Position numbers and translations under genes: made by a program. The notes beneath the pieces are model-generated. The model did no database searches. It saw only the letters and a list, made by a program, of their open reading frames with translations, and was not told the origin of the DNA. A DNA stretch of 64,000 bases from FEN-1139 sp038207155. Its GTDB lineage: Bacteria; Myxococcota_A; Polyangia; Polyangiales; Polyangiaceae. Within the stretch, counting starts at the first letter, position 1, and each line of letters begins with the position of its first letter. Positions 7,397 to 15,877 of the stretch are shown here, piece after piece. The DNA lies in contig JBBRAB010000011.1 in assembly GCA_038207155.1 (NCBI GenBank), forward strand, positions 1 to 64,000. The letters are read 5' to 3'.

Positions 7397-9348
7397 CGAG
7401 CACCTCGGCGCTGGCGCCGATTGAGTAGCCACCAGAGCCCTAACACCGAGCCGGGAACGCCGAACAGCAAAGCGTAAAACCAGCTCGTTTCGCTGGCGCG
7501 CGTGTGCTGGATTCGGACGTCTTCCTCGCCCGTCTCGGCTCCCGCGAGGCTCTCCTCACCGCCGAGCCAACGCAGCGCGTCGAGCAACAGCACCCGATTG
7601 GTCGGCACGAAGCGCAGCCCGATGTCGCTGAAGGCATCGGTGTCGCCGATCACGTAGCTGCGACTGTCCTTCGGTGCCTCGGCGGGCTGAGCCGAGCCGC
7701 TCGGGACAGCGGCGGGAGCAGCGTGCGTGCCGACGGCCGCCAGAGGTCGGATCACTGCCACGGCCAGCTCGAACGCTCGCCGGGGTTCTCCTGGATTGGG
7801 CTCGTAGTTGCCGTTGGTATCCTGGAAGGCGTCCGGGCGCGTCTGCAGCACGGGATCCAACTGCCGGTCCAGCGGGTTGAGGCGGCGCAGTGCTCCAGTG
7901 CCAAAGAGCACCACCCACGCATTGTTCTTGCGAAGCGTGGCTACCGAGGGGTGACTGGAAAAACGATTAACGAGCAGCTGCACGCGGTCGGATTTGTTGA
8001 AGCTCTTTTCCACGAACTCACGCTCGCTGGCAATGGGAGTGCCCTCGAACGAAAGCCCAAGATCCCCGAGCCAGCTGTCGAGCTGATTGCGCGCCGCGAG
8101 CCCCTCGGCCCCCGTGTTGACGCGCAGCTCGGGCTCGAGCGCGATGAATGAGCGCCCACCACGGGCCGTAAAGCGGCGCAGGGCCTCGAGTTCAGCTGGG
8201 GCAAAGGACTCGGTCGGACCAAGTACCAGCACGACATGCGCGTCGGCGGGTACGTCGCGAGCGAGACCGTCTGCAAGACCGAGCTCCAAAACGCGATAAT
8301 TCTGCAGTTCCAGCAGCTTTTTGAGGAGCGTTACCCCGCGATTGGACGTGCCGCCGAGACGCTTGGAGTCGTTGAGTTCGCCATGTCCGACCGTCAAGTA
8401 CGCGATGCGCTGGGGTTGAATGAGCTTGCGGAGTTGCTTCTGAACCTCGCTATCCAGCGTTCGCAGGACGTGACGCGCGGCATTCATTTCGGTACCGATT
8501 TGAATGACCTGACGCATCTCACCGCGGGCGAGCACCAGCACGCCGTCCTCAGCGACGCGGAGCTCGCGTGCCAGTTTCGGCACGAGCACGCGATCGTGGG
8601 CCTCGACCTGGAGTTTCGGCGCTTGCGCGTGGAGCTGTCGCAGATAGCTCAGGACCTCCTCGCGCGGCTCGCTGATCTCTGGGAAAAACGCGATCGCGCG
8701 GACGGGCTGACTGAGTCCGCGCGCGACCGACAGGGTCGCAACGCTCGGTCGCGAGGTCTTGAAATAGGAGAAATCCGCAGGCGCCCGAGCTTTTCCGCCT
8801 GCAAACGCGAGCAGACCCGAGATCGCGACCGTGAGCACCAGGAGCAGTCCCGAACGGGCGCCGGCCTGGACGCGCCGATGTTCCAGCTCGGGAGCGTGGC
8901 GCATGGGAGCCAGGGCAAGCTCAGCCAGTGAGAGCGACAGGACTGAGGCGGCGAGTAGGATCGACGCAAGCACGAGCGTCGACAGCTCGAGCCGCTCGCG
9001 CGACTCGGTGCTGCGCTCGAGCAGCCAGCCTCCGAGGGGCCCGAGTTCGTTCTGCAGGTAGGCAAGCAAGGCCCCGAGCAACCCGAGCAGCGACAGTCCG
9101 GCCAATAGCCGCCCCGTGGCACGCGGTTCACGTCGGCTCGCCAGGAATCGCGCACCGGTCGCCAGTGCAACAAGCGTTAGACCGCCATACACCAGCCCTA
9201 AGCGAAGACCGCGGTCGGCAGCCCCAAGTAGCCGCATCCCCACGAACTCCGCCAGGAGACCGAGAACAAACAGCCCCAGAGGCCAACGAGCGATCACGGC
9301 CCGCGCGACGGGGGCCTCGGGAGAACTCCCTTGCTGACTCAGCGCCAT
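7393..9348 (-). CDS. GldG-like ABC transporter auxiliary protein
   Basis: A 651-residue membrane protein. Several membrane segments lie in the first 190 residues (for example PLGLFVLGLLAEFVGM, LAGLSLLGLLGALLAYL, LLLVLTVAISGLLAF), then a large extracytoplasmic domain (about 200-600) and one C-terminal membrane helix before a basic tail. The soluble part has features of the GldG/ABC_transp_aux family: YLTVGHGELND, VLVLGPTESFAPAELEALRRF and GGRSFIALEP. In Bacteroidota GldG acts with GldA and GldF in gliding; in other phyla the role is unclear. It overlaps the permease gene by ten bases and the DUF4340-like gene by four. Confidence 0.83.
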   Translation of the reverse strand: MALSQQGSSPEAPVARAVIARWPLGLFVLGLLAEFVGMRLLGAADRGLRLGLVYGGLTLVALATGARFLASRREPRATGRLLAGLSLLGLLGALLAYLQNELGPLGGWLLERSTESRERLELSTLVLASILLAASVLSLSLAELALAPMRHAPELEHRRVQAGARSGLLLVLTVAISGLLAFAGGKARAPADFSYFKTSRPSVATLSVARGLSQPVRAIAFFPEISEPREEVLSYLRQLHAQAPKLQVEAHDRVLVPKLARELRVAEDGVLVLARGEMRQVIQIGTEMNAARHVLRTLDSEVQKQLRKLIQPQRIAYLTVGHGELNDSKRLGGTSNRGVTLLKKLLELQNYRVLELGLADGLARDVPADAHVVLVLGPTESFAPAELEALRRFTARGGRSFIALEPELRVNTGAEGLAARNQLDSWLGDLGLSFEGTPIASEREFVEKSFNKSDRVQLLVNRFSSHPSVATLRKNNAWVVLFGTGALRRLNPLDRQLDPVLQTRPDAFQDTNGNYEPNPGEPRRAFELAVAVIRPLAAVGTHAAPAAVPSGSAQPAEAPKDSRSYVIGDTDAFSDIGLRFVPTNRVLLLDALRWLGGEESLAGAETGEEDVRIQHTRASETSWFYALLFGVPGSVLGLWWLLNRRQRRGAR

Positions 9349-10061
9349 CGTCGCACCTCGAGGATCTGGGTGGAGGCCAGGAGAAACGTCGAGGTCACCG
9401 CCAAGTAGTAGGCGACCGCGCCAAGATCGAGGGTCCCACGCATGAAGGGTCGAAAGTTCATGTGATGGAGCGCGAGTCGCGCGAAAAAGTCGTTAAATGG
9501 TGGATCCATACTGCGCGCCAGCACCCACCCGAGCAGCAGCACTCCGGTGAACGCGCTCGCGAGCAAGGCTGCAGCCACTTGGCTTCGCACCAGCGTTGAG
9601 GCAAATAGCCCAATCGCGCAGGTCGCACTCGCCAGCAACAGTAGACCAAGCAGCCCCACGCAGAGCTGGCCGATGCTCACCTTGCCGTGAATCCAGACGA
9701 GTGCCGGCATGTAGCCCGAGAGCAGCGTGAACAGCCCGAGGATCGTAAGCGTCGCCAGGTATTTCCCGAACACGACGCTGCCCGCGCCAAGCGGGGCGGT
9801 GTTGTACAGGGTGATCGTGCCGGTCTGTCGCTCTTCGGCGATCAGGCGCATGCTGAGGGCGACAGACGCCATCAGGGTGACGCCGCTGGCATCGTAAAAG
9901 AAGCGTTCCAGAACCTCCGCGCTCACCAGCTGCTCGCGCAGGGCGTTCGAGTAAAACAGCACGCCCTCCACCAGCAGCCCAATGGCAATCACCAGGACGG
10001 CCAGCGGCGAACGCCACATGGCCCCTAGCTCACGCTGAACGATGACCCATACCCGGTTCAC
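9339..10061 (-). CDS. ABC transporter permease, GldF-like
   Basis: A 240-residue protein with about six membrane segments (for example SPLAVLVIAIGLLVEGVLF, ILGLFTLLSGYMPALVWI, LLGLLLLASATCAIGLFAS) and the sequence RLIAEERQTGTITLYNTAP typical of ABC-2 permeases near a coupling helix. Length fits GldF-type permeases. It overlaps the ATPase gene by four bases and the GldG-like gene by ten, so all are made from one mRNA. It would form the membrane channel with the ATPase at 10058-11008. Confidence 0.85.
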   Translation of the reverse strand: MNRVWVIVQRELGAMWRSPLAVLVIAIGLLVEGVLFYSNALREQLVSAEVLERFFYDASGVTLMASVALSMRLIAEERQTGTITLYNTAPLGAGSVVFGKYLATLTILGLFTLLSGYMPALVWIHGKVSIGQLCVGLLGLLLLASATCAIGLFASTLVRSQVAAALLASAFTGVLLLGWVLARSMDPPFNDFFARLALHHMNFRPFMRGTLDLGAVAYYLAVTSTFLLASTQILEVRRWR

Positions 10062-11008
10062 GACGGCACCTCCGAGAGCTGCAAAAACACGTCCTCAAGT
10101 TCCCGTTCAAACCGCCGCAGCTCGAGCAGTCCGTAGCCCGCGGCAACCAGCGCCACGACCAGGGCTTCCCGTGGATCCCCAGAACTCGCGAGCCGAACTC
10201 CGATCAGCTCCGCTCCGTGCTCACGTGCTGGCACGAGTTCGACGTCCGACACGCCATCGACCTGCTTCAGACAGGCCGTCAGCCCCTCGGGCGAGGCCGC
10301 CAGCGGCATACGAACCGTGAGCTCAAAACGGCGCCCCGCCGAGAGCCGGGAAGACAGCTCGGCTTCACTGCCGTCCGCCACGATTTCCCCACCACGAATC
10401 ACCAAGATACGATCACAAGTCTCAGCGATCTCGGTGAGGATATGACTAGAAATCAGCACGGTCTGGCGACCCCCGAGAGAGCGCACGAAGCGCCGCATCT
10501 CGACGATTTGCACTGGATCGAGGCCGGAGATCGGCTCATCGAGGATCACCAGCGCCGGCTCATGCACCACCGCCTGCGCAATGCCCACCCGCTGACGAAA
10601 CCCGTGGGACAGCGCCGAAACGCGCTGGCCTAGCACCTCGCCGAGCTCGAACTGCGCTGCCACCGCCTCGAGCCTTGCGGTGAGTTTGCTCCTGGGATAG
10701 CCGCGCAGACGCGCGACAAAGCGCAGATACTCGAGCACCGACTGGTCCTCATAGAGCGGCGGTCGATCCGGCAGGTAGCCCACCTTGGCGCGCAGCGCTT
10801 GGGGATGCTCGAGCGCATCGACGCCATCAATCCGCAATTGGCCCGAGCTCGGCAGCAGATCGCCCGCCAGAATTCGCAGCGTGGTCGTCTTGCCTGCGCC
10901 ATTGAGGCCAAGCAGCCCCACCACTTGTCCCTGGGGAATGGAGAGCTCGAGCGGTCCGAGCACGCGTCGTTCGCCGTAGTACTTGAATAGTCGCTGGATC
11001 TCGATCAC
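10058..11008 (-). CDS. ABC transporter ATP-binding protein, GldA-like
   Basis: A 316-residue nucleotide-binding subunit. Walker A is GLNGAGKTT, the Q-loop region VGYLPDRPPLYED, the signature LSHGFRQRVGIAQA, Walker B LVILDEP and the switch His in ISSHIL. The signature form with basic/aromatic residues after LS matches GldA-type ATPases (known LSKGYRQR form). An extra domain of about 85 residues follows the ATPase core. It is the first gene of the operon and probably energises the permease and the GldG-like/DUF4340-like partners. The intergenic distance to queG on the other strand is about 70 bases, so promoters must be compact. Confidence 0.88.
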   Translation of the reverse strand: MIEIQRLFKYYGERRVLGPLELSIPQGQVVGLLGLNGAGKTTTLRILAGDLLPSSGQLRIDGVDALEHPQALRAKVGYLPDRPPLYEDQSVLEYLRFVARLRGYPRSKLTARLEAVAAQFELGEVLGQRVSALSHGFRQRVGIAQAVVHEPALVILDEPISGLDPVQIVEMRRFVRSLGGRQTVLISSHILTEIAETCDRILVIRGGEIVADGSEAELSSRLSAGRRFELTVRMPLAASPEGLTACLKQVDGVSDVELVPAREHGAELIGVRLASSGDPREALVVALVAAGYGLLELRRFERELEDVFLQLSEVPS

Positions 11009-11076
11009 GGTGATGTCCGTCTGCGTTGTCGGCGAGAGCCCGCTCGGGCGCCCGCGCCGGGGGCAGTTACCACGAA

Positions 11077-12309
11077 ATGAGCTTCGATAGGACTGATTCC
11101 CCCGGGCCCGACGCCTCGGGAGCGCTCGACCAGAACGCCGAAACCTTCGAGCCTGGGTCCGAGGCGTCCGCGGCTGTTGGGCCCGACGCGCTCGAGACCA
11201 CCCTCAGCGACCGCGCGCGCGAGCTCGGCTTTTTCCGCCTTGGACTCGCGTCCGCCGAGCCCTTTCCAGAAGACCAGGCGCGGTTCGAGCAATGGGTGGC
11301 CGCAGGTCGCGACGCCAACATGAGCTACCTGCGGGAGCTGTCCGAACGAGGGAATCCGCAGCGCCTTTTGCCGGGCGCGCGCAGTCTCGTGGTCGTCGCG
11401 GCCGCGATTGCCGCCCCTCGCGAGCATCGACTCCCGCTCGTTGGGGAGATCGCAAGCTACGCGCGGGGGCAGGACTATCACATCGCACTTCGGGGACGTC
11501 TTCGGCACGTCGGCCAGGCCCTGGCCGACGCCACGGGACGTTCATTTCGAGGGAGGCCCTGCCTTGACACCGCCCCGCTCTTCGAGCGCGCCGCCGCGGT
11601 GCGCGCTGGGCTCGGATTCATCGGCAAGTCCAGCATGCTGATCGTGCCGGGGGTCGGCCCGCGCGTGCTGCTGGCCACGCTCATCACCGATCTCGAGCTG
11701 CCCCGGTCGGCGCCCGGACAAGGGCATTGCGGGCGCTGCACCCTGTGTCTGACGGCTTGCCCCACCGCTGCGTTCGTGGCCCCCAACCAGCTCGATTCCG
11801 CGCGCTGCATCTCGTACTGGACGATCGAACAGCGAGGCGCCATTCCACGGGAGCTGCGCGCCCTGATTGGGACCCGGATCTTTGGCTGCGACGACTGCGT
11901 CACGAGCTGCCCCTATGATCGCCCGGACTCGGCTCCCGTGATGCCGACCGATTTTGCACCGCGCCGCGCGCTAGAGCTCCCTGCCCTGCTGGCCTGGGCC
12001 AAGATGAGTTCTACCGACTACCGACGGCTCGCCAAGCAGAGCGCCCTGCGGCGGGTCGGCAGAACGCAGCTGATCCGCAACGCGGTGCTCGCACTGGGCA
12101 ATTGCGGCTCACTTGAGGCCGTCCCAGTCTTGGCAGAGTTGCTCGCGACGCACCCGCAGTCGCTGATACGCGGCCACGCCGCCTGGGCTCTCGGTCAACT
12201 CCCCGTCGAGGCGAGCGGGCCGTTGCTGCGCGCCGCCGCGCAGAGTGAACAGGACGCTGAGGTACTCGGAGAGTTGAACGCTGCCCTGCAGGCTCAGTCT
12301 GCGCCCTAG
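11077..12309 (+). CDS. queG: Epoxyqueuosine reductase QueG
   Basis: A 410-residue enzyme, if started at ATG 11077; a TTG at 11026 would add 17 unlikely residues. QueG reduces epoxyqueuosine to queuosine in tRNA, using cobalamin and two 4Fe-4S clusters. Visible motifs are CLDTAP with the proposed catalytic Asp, GFIGKSS, the ferredoxin-like CGRCTLCLTACP, RCISYWTIEQRG, and the second cluster CDDCVTSCPY. The C-terminal 110 residues form HEAT-like helices (IRNAVLALGNCG, RGHAAWALGQLP). Its stop shares a CCTAGG palindrome with the convergent gene. No other queuosine gene is in the window. Confidence 0.93.
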   Translation: MSFDRTDSPGPDASGALDQNAETFEPGSEASAAVGPDALETTLSDRARELGFFRLGLASAEPFPEDQARFEQWVAAGRDANMSYLRELSERGNPQRLLPGARSLVVVAAAIAAPREHRLPLVGEIASYARGQDYHIALRGRLRHVGQALADATGRSFRGRPCLDTAPLFERAAAVRAGLGFIGKSSMLIVPGVGPRVLLATLITDLELPRSAPGQGHCGRCTLCLTACPTAAFVAPNQLDSARCISYWTIEQRGAIPRELRALIGTRIFGCDDCVTSCPYDRPDSAPVMPTDFAPRRALELPALLAWAKMSSTDYRRLAKQSALRRVGRTQLIRNAVLALGNCGSLEAVPVLAELLATHPQSLIRGHAAWALGQLPVEASGPLLRAAAQSEQDAEVLGELNAALQAQSAP

Positions 12310-12860
12310 GGACGCGCTTCCGGCGGCGCATCCTGCTCGTCCACGAGCTGAAGCGAGTAGAGCCGCCAGTGCTGGTCACGCCGCACAAAAACCATATGAC
12401 AAGGTCGCTCAAGGGCCTGCTCGGCTCCGCTCGCGCTGCGCCAACGCAGTCTCAGACGACCCTCGAGGCTGGCGCCGAGCTTGTCTGAGTCGACGCGAAC
12501 CACGGCTTGACGCGTCTCGACGCGGACCCCTTGAACGGCTGTCGGCAGCGTCGTCAGCTGGCCGAGACAGTCCTCCCGACCTGAACAGACCAACCCGAGA
12601 GGCGGCGCCTGAAGATTGAAATTGGGGTCGAGACCCTGCCGGAGGCGGTCCAGGTTGGAGGGCTGGGAGCAGGCCAGCTCCAACACCCGAGCCAAGGAAG
12701 TGCCGTCTGCCCGCAGGTCGTCCTCCGGGCTTTTGCCCCGCGCCACGAGATAGGCCGCCAAAAGCAGGGCGATCAGGAGCAGCCAGCGGCGATAGCCCTG
12801 TCCGAACCAGCGATGCATTGGCCGCTTTGGACTCATTGGCTCAGTCCCGTTGGCGGGCAC
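12306..12860 (-). CDS. Hypothetical membrane-anchored protein
   Basis: A 184-residue protein with a basic N-terminus, a single membrane helix (RRWLLLIALLLAAYLVA, about residues 24-40) and a periplasmic domain with two Cys in CSGREDC that could form a disulfide. The segment VRVETRQAVVRVDSDKLGA and the end HMVFVRRDQHWRLYSLQLVDE read like a NTF2/DUF4440-type alpha-beta barrel with a final strand, but this is only resemblance. It overlaps the 3' end of queG by four bases in convergent orientation. A shorter start at the Met of residue 9 or 15 is possible. Function unknown. Confidence 0.65.
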   Translation of the reverse strand: MPANGTEPMSPKRPMHRWFGQGYRRWLLLIALLLAAYLVARGKSPEDDLRADGTSLARVLELACSQPSNLDRLRQGLDPNFNLQAPPLGLVCSGREDCLGQLTTLPTAVQGVRVETRQAVVRVDSDKLGASLEGRLRLRWRSASGAEQALERPCHMVFVRRDQHWRLYSLQLVDEQDAPPEARP

Positions 12861-12955
12861 CTAGCACGCAGCGCCCCACTCGGGTCCCCGCGGAGCCTAG
12901 CGGAGCATCACGGGCCTTTGGCCATCGCGAACGCTCGACGCCCCTTGCGAGAGCA

Positions 12956-12977
12956 GGGAAAAGGGCTTATTTTTCCC
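12956..12977 (+). promoter_or_regulatory. Hairpin directly upstream of a start codon
   Basis: GGGAAAA (12956-12962) can pair with TTTTCCC (12971-12977), loop GGGCTTAT, three bases before ATG 12981. It encloses the only purine-rich stretch before the gene. It could act as a weak translation switch or simply be chance. Confidence 0.2.
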
Positions 12978-12980
12978 GGC

Positions 12981-13826
12981 ATGACCTACCTTACTCGCAC
13001 GTCGCTTGGACTCTGCTCGCTGCTGTGCTGCAGCTTGGTAAGTCAGGTCGCTCGCGCCGAGCAGCCACCAGCGTCGGTAGCGCCAGCACCGCCGCCGGGC
13101 ACCTACGCCGAACCGCTGCCTCAAACGGCGCCGCCTGCGCCTGTCGCCACGGCGCCCGCAACTACCGAGACGGCAGCGCCCGCGCCCACACCGGCATCAG
13201 CGACGAAGCCCGCTGATGCTAGCGCACCCGCGGACGGCAAGCTTCACTTGCAGATCGATCCGATCGCTCCGCCGGTCGTACGAACCAGCCGCCTGCATGA
13301 CGGTTTTTACGTGCGCACGTCAGTCGGACTCGGCACCATGGGCGTCACCATCGACACGCCCCGGACGTCTTACAACCTCGACGCCAAGGGCGACACGCTG
13401 GACTTCAATCTGCTGATCGGCGGCTCACCAAGTCCCGGAGTGGCGATCGGTGGCACAATCCTCACCCGGTCACTCCCTTCCGCCGATTTCGAGTATCAGG
13501 GCACGCTCAGGGAGAGTGATGTTGGCACCGTGCTGGTCGGCGGCTTCGTCGACGGTTTCCCGAATCCCCGCGGCGGCTTTCACCTGGGTGGCGCCGTTGG
13601 CCTCGCTCAGACTCAGATCAAACACTCTGACGTCGCGGGCTTCACCAAAGCAGGCGGAATAGGGCTGGCAGGCTGGGTGGGGTACGATCTCTGGGTGGGC
13701 GATCAATGGTCGGTGGGTGGCCAGTTGCAAATGATGGGCACGCGTACGAACGGCAAGGTCGATGACACCACTGCGCCCGTCTCCACACGCTCTGCCGCGC
13801 TGATGATGAGCGTGCTCTACCACTGA
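12981..13826 (+). CDS. Outer-membrane beta-barrel-like secreted protein
   Basis: A 281-residue protein from ATG 12981. The signal peptide runs MTYLTRTSLGLCSLLCCSLV and probably is cleaved after VARA. A Pro/Ala-rich linker (residues about 25-90) precedes a beta-rich domain with alternating patterns such as GFYVRTSVGLGTMGVTI, DFNLLIGGSPSPGVAIGG and WVGYDLWVGDQWSVGGQLQ, ending in a strand with aromatic penultimate residues (MMSVLYH). This is the form of small outer-membrane barrels of the OmpW/outer-membrane-beta type in Myxococcota. An upstream in-frame start at 12813 would lie inside the divergent gene and is not preferred. Function unknown. Confidence 0.75.
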   Translation: MTYLTRTSLGLCSLLCCSLVSQVARAEQPPASVAPAPPPGTYAEPLPQTAPPAPVATAPATTETAAPAPTPASATKPADASAPADGKLHLQIDPIAPPVVRTSRLHDGFYVRTSVGLGTMGVTIDTPRTSYNLDAKGDTLDFNLLIGGSPSPGVAIGGTILTRSLPSADFEYQGTLRESDVGTVLVGGFVDGFPNPRGGFHLGGAVGLAQTQIKHSDVAGFTKAGGIGLAGWVGYDLWVGDQWSVGGQLQMMGTRTNGKVDDTTAPVSTRSAALMMSVLYH

Positions 13827-13851
13827 CGCCGGCCTGTCGCAGACACTGCTC

Positions 13852-13872
13852 GCCGCGCCCCTCCGGCGCGGC
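13852..13872. terminator. Hairpin between convergent genes
   Basis: Perfect 8-bp repeat GCCGCGCC/GGCGCGGC with a five-base loop, between the stop at 13826 (+) and the stop at 13895 (-). Probably a shared terminator, though no U-tract is seen. Confidence 0.4.
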
Positions 13873-13894
13873 GGGAGCCGCACGCGAGGTTCCA

Positions 13895-14062
13895 CTAGGG
13901 CTTGTGGCGCTTGGTTCGCGTCATTTTCGGCGCATGACTTGGACCGTTGGGCTTGCGCTCGGCCCTGACGCGCGCGCGTCGCAGGCTCGCAAGCTTCATC
14001 ACGGTGAGTACGAGCGTGAGTCCCACGATCGCGCCGATGGTCATGATTTGATCGCCGTTCAT
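13895..14062 (-). CDS. 55-residue membrane protein coupled to cutA
   Basis: A short gene that is easily missed. ATG 14062 overlaps the cutA stop as ATGA. The product starts MNGDQIMTIGAIVGLTLVL, a single membrane helix at about residues 7-22, followed by a strongly basic tail of 30 residues (RRARVRAERK, MTRTKRHKP). Codon use is like that of the neighbours. The exact four-base overlap and a clear membrane helix argue that it is real. The topology is likely N-out with a cytoplasmic basic tail. No family recognised; a role with CutA is inferred only from coupling. Confidence 0.6.
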   Translation of the reverse strand: MNGDQIMTIGAIVGLTLVLTVMKLASLRRARVRAERKPNGPSHAPKMTRTKRHKP

Positions 14063-14397
14063 CCTTCGCACTGCTCCGTTAAGGCGGTTTCGGTCTGCAC
14101 CCAGCTCAGAAATGCTGCAGACCCTCCCGTGATCGGCAAAGCCACCAGCGCTGGCGTGGTGTACAGGTGGAGCTCAAGCACCCGAGCAGTGAGCGCCTTG
14201 AGGCGCGCGCGCGTCGTCTTGAGTAAAAGTGCGCATTCGCGCCCCTCTTCGAGCTTGCCTTCCCAGTGATAGATGGCCTCGATCTCGCCGAGCAGGTTCG
14301 CGCAGGCAGCCAATCGCTCTTTTACGACAGAAAGACCGATCATGCGAGCCAGCGCGCGATCAGGACAAGTCACGTAGACCAGTAGGACTTCGTTCAT
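14059..14397 (-). CDS. cutA: CutA1 divalent-cation tolerance protein
   Basis: A 112-residue protein, the usual CutA length. It shows the typical N-terminal VLLVYVTCPDRALARMIG, the central IEAIYHWEGKLEE (normally xxYxWxGKxE) and the late LHLYTTPALVALPITGGS, which matches the conserved HPYxxPxI/V region with His-Pro replaced by His-Leu. CutA proteins form very stable trimers and bind copper or other metals; the physiological role is unsettled. It is first in a two-gene unit with the 55-residue membrane protein. Confidence 0.9.
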   Translation of the reverse strand: MNEVLLVYVTCPDRALARMIGLSVVKERLAACANLLGEIEAIYHWEGKLEEGRECALLLKTTRARLKALTARVLELHLYTTPALVALPITGGSAAFLSWVQTETALTEQCEG

Positions 14398-14559
14398 GGG
14401 GGTGGCGCAGGGTCAGGGACGGCGATTGTACCGTGACTGCCCCTCCCGAGACCAGCCCCGCCGCGACTGACCGCCACGCGCTGCTGGGGAACCGCTCTGA
14501 ACTTTCGCTCAAGCGGGGAAAGGCGATATGCTGGCGTTCCCCACCCCCGAGGCTCCCCA

Positions 14560-15084
14560 GTGCAACGCTCACTCGTTCTCACCCTGCTTGGTCCCGATCG
14601 TCCCGGCCTTGTCGAGCGCCTTTCGCAGCTCGTTGTGGAGCAGGGGGGCAACTGGGTCGAGAGCCGCATGGCTCGTCTCGGCGGTCAATTCGCAGGGATT
14701 TTGCGGGTGGATCTCCCTTCCGCCACTATCGACGCGTTCCGCGTTGCTGCCGCAAGCCTGGCCGACGCCGGCCTTCAGCTCGTGATTGCTGAGCCCGATG
14801 CCGACCTGGCCGCGCCGGAGCTACGCCCACTGCGATTGTCGCTGCTCGGTCACGATCGACCAGGCATCGTGCGCGAGATCGCTCAGGTGCTCGCGAGCCG
14901 CAATGTGAACGTTGAGGAACTGGAGACGGGGCTCGAGAGTGCGCCCATGTCCGGCGAACAGCTATTTTTCGCGCGCGCGCGGCTCGGGATTCCCAGCGGA
15001 GTGGCCGAGGGTGAGCTGCGACGCGCGCTCGAGCAGCTTGCCGGAGATCTGATGGTCGACATCCACCTCGGCGACGCGCAGTAG
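14560..15084 (+). CDS. Two-ACT-domain regulator, GcvR-like
   Basis: A 174-residue protein from GTG 14560. Two ACT domains are visible: residues about 4-75 beginning LVLTLLGPDRPGLVERLSQLV, and about 90-170 beginning LRLSLLGHDRPGIVREIAQVL followed by NVNVEELET. This is the layout of GcvR, the accessory repressor of the glycine cleavage system. No DNA-binding domain is present, as in GcvR. No gcv genes are in the window, so the target is unknown. It stands alone between cutA and the SDR gene. Confidence 0.8.
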   Translation: MQRSLVLTLLGPDRPGLVERLSQLVVEQGGNWVESRMARLGGQFAGILRVDLPSATIDAFRVAAASLADAGLQLVIAEPDADLAAPELRPLRLSLLGHDRPGIVREIAQVLASRNVNVEELETGLESAPMSGEQLFFARARLGIPSGVAEGELRRALEQLAGDLMVDIHLGDAQ

Positions 15085-15109
15085 CGGTCGAACCGCAGCC
15101 CCAGCGGCC

Positions 15110-15877
15110 CTACAATCCCGGCATCACGTTTCCACCACAGACCGGCAAAAATGCCCCGGTGATGAACGCTGCGCGCTGGGAAGCCAGGAACGTCACAGCG
15201 TTGGCGACGTCCTGATCGGTGCCGCGCCGACGCAGCGGCACCCCCGCCTCGTAGTCCGGCTGGCGCTCAGTGCCTTCACGCCGGCTCGCATCGCCGATCG
15301 TCCAGCCTGGTGCCACCTGGTTGACCGTGATCCCCGATGGACCCAGCTCGCGCGCCAGCACGCGACAGAGGCCGTCGAGCCCGCGCTTGGCAGTCGCGTA
15401 GGCGCCCTGGGAGGGAGCACACTGCACCGCGCATTCCGTGTTGATCACCACAAATCGGCCCCATTTGGCGCTTAACATGGCCGGAGCGAAGACCTTGGCG
15501 AGATGCACGAGCTGCATCGTCGTTGAGGCATGTTGACTCGCGAAATCCGCCAACGGTTGCTCGAGCACAGACAACCACTCGTACTGAATCACCGCATTGG
15601 CGACGACGATTGAGGGCTCTCCCCAGCGCGACGCGAGCTCAGCCCGCATGGATTTAACCTGCTCAAACGCAGTGACGTCGCCACCGACAGTCACGACCTC
15701 GACGCCGCTCGCTGACAGTTCATCCGCGAGCACCTGCGCGCGCTCAGCACCGCGGAAATAGTGCAGCGCCAGCGACGCCCCGGCCGTCGCAAGCGAGCGA
15801 GCCATGGCGCGACCAAGCTCCCCGGACGCGCCCGTGACGAGCGCGCGCTGCCCACGTAAATCCAGCTCAAATGTCAT
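15110..15877 (-). CDS. Short-chain dehydrogenase/reductase
   Basis: A 255-residue SDR. The cofactor site is TGASGELG, with HYFRGAER after beta2 suggesting NADPH, then VANAVIQ (usual NNAG region). The catalytic YATAK motif is present (Tyr and Lys). At Tyr minus 13, where the active-site Ser normally is, the sequence INTEC places Thr, which can sometimes replace Ser. The end GAFLPVCGG matches the usual substrate loop and C-terminus of FabG-like enzymes. ATG 15877 overlaps the Nudix stop by four bases, so the two are coupled. Substrate unknown. Confidence 0.83.
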   Translation of the reverse strand: MTFELDLRGQRALVTGASGELGRAMARSLATAGASLALHYFRGAERAQVLADELSASGVEVVTVGGDVTAFEQVKSMRAELASRWGEPSIVVANAVIQYEWLSVLEQPLADFASQHASTTMQLVHLAKVFAPAMLSAKWGRFVVINTECAVQCAPSQGAYATAKRGLDGLCRVLARELGPSGITVNQVAPGWTIGDASRREGTERQPDYEAGVPLRRRGTDQDVANAVTFLASQRAAFITGAFLPVCGGNVMPGL

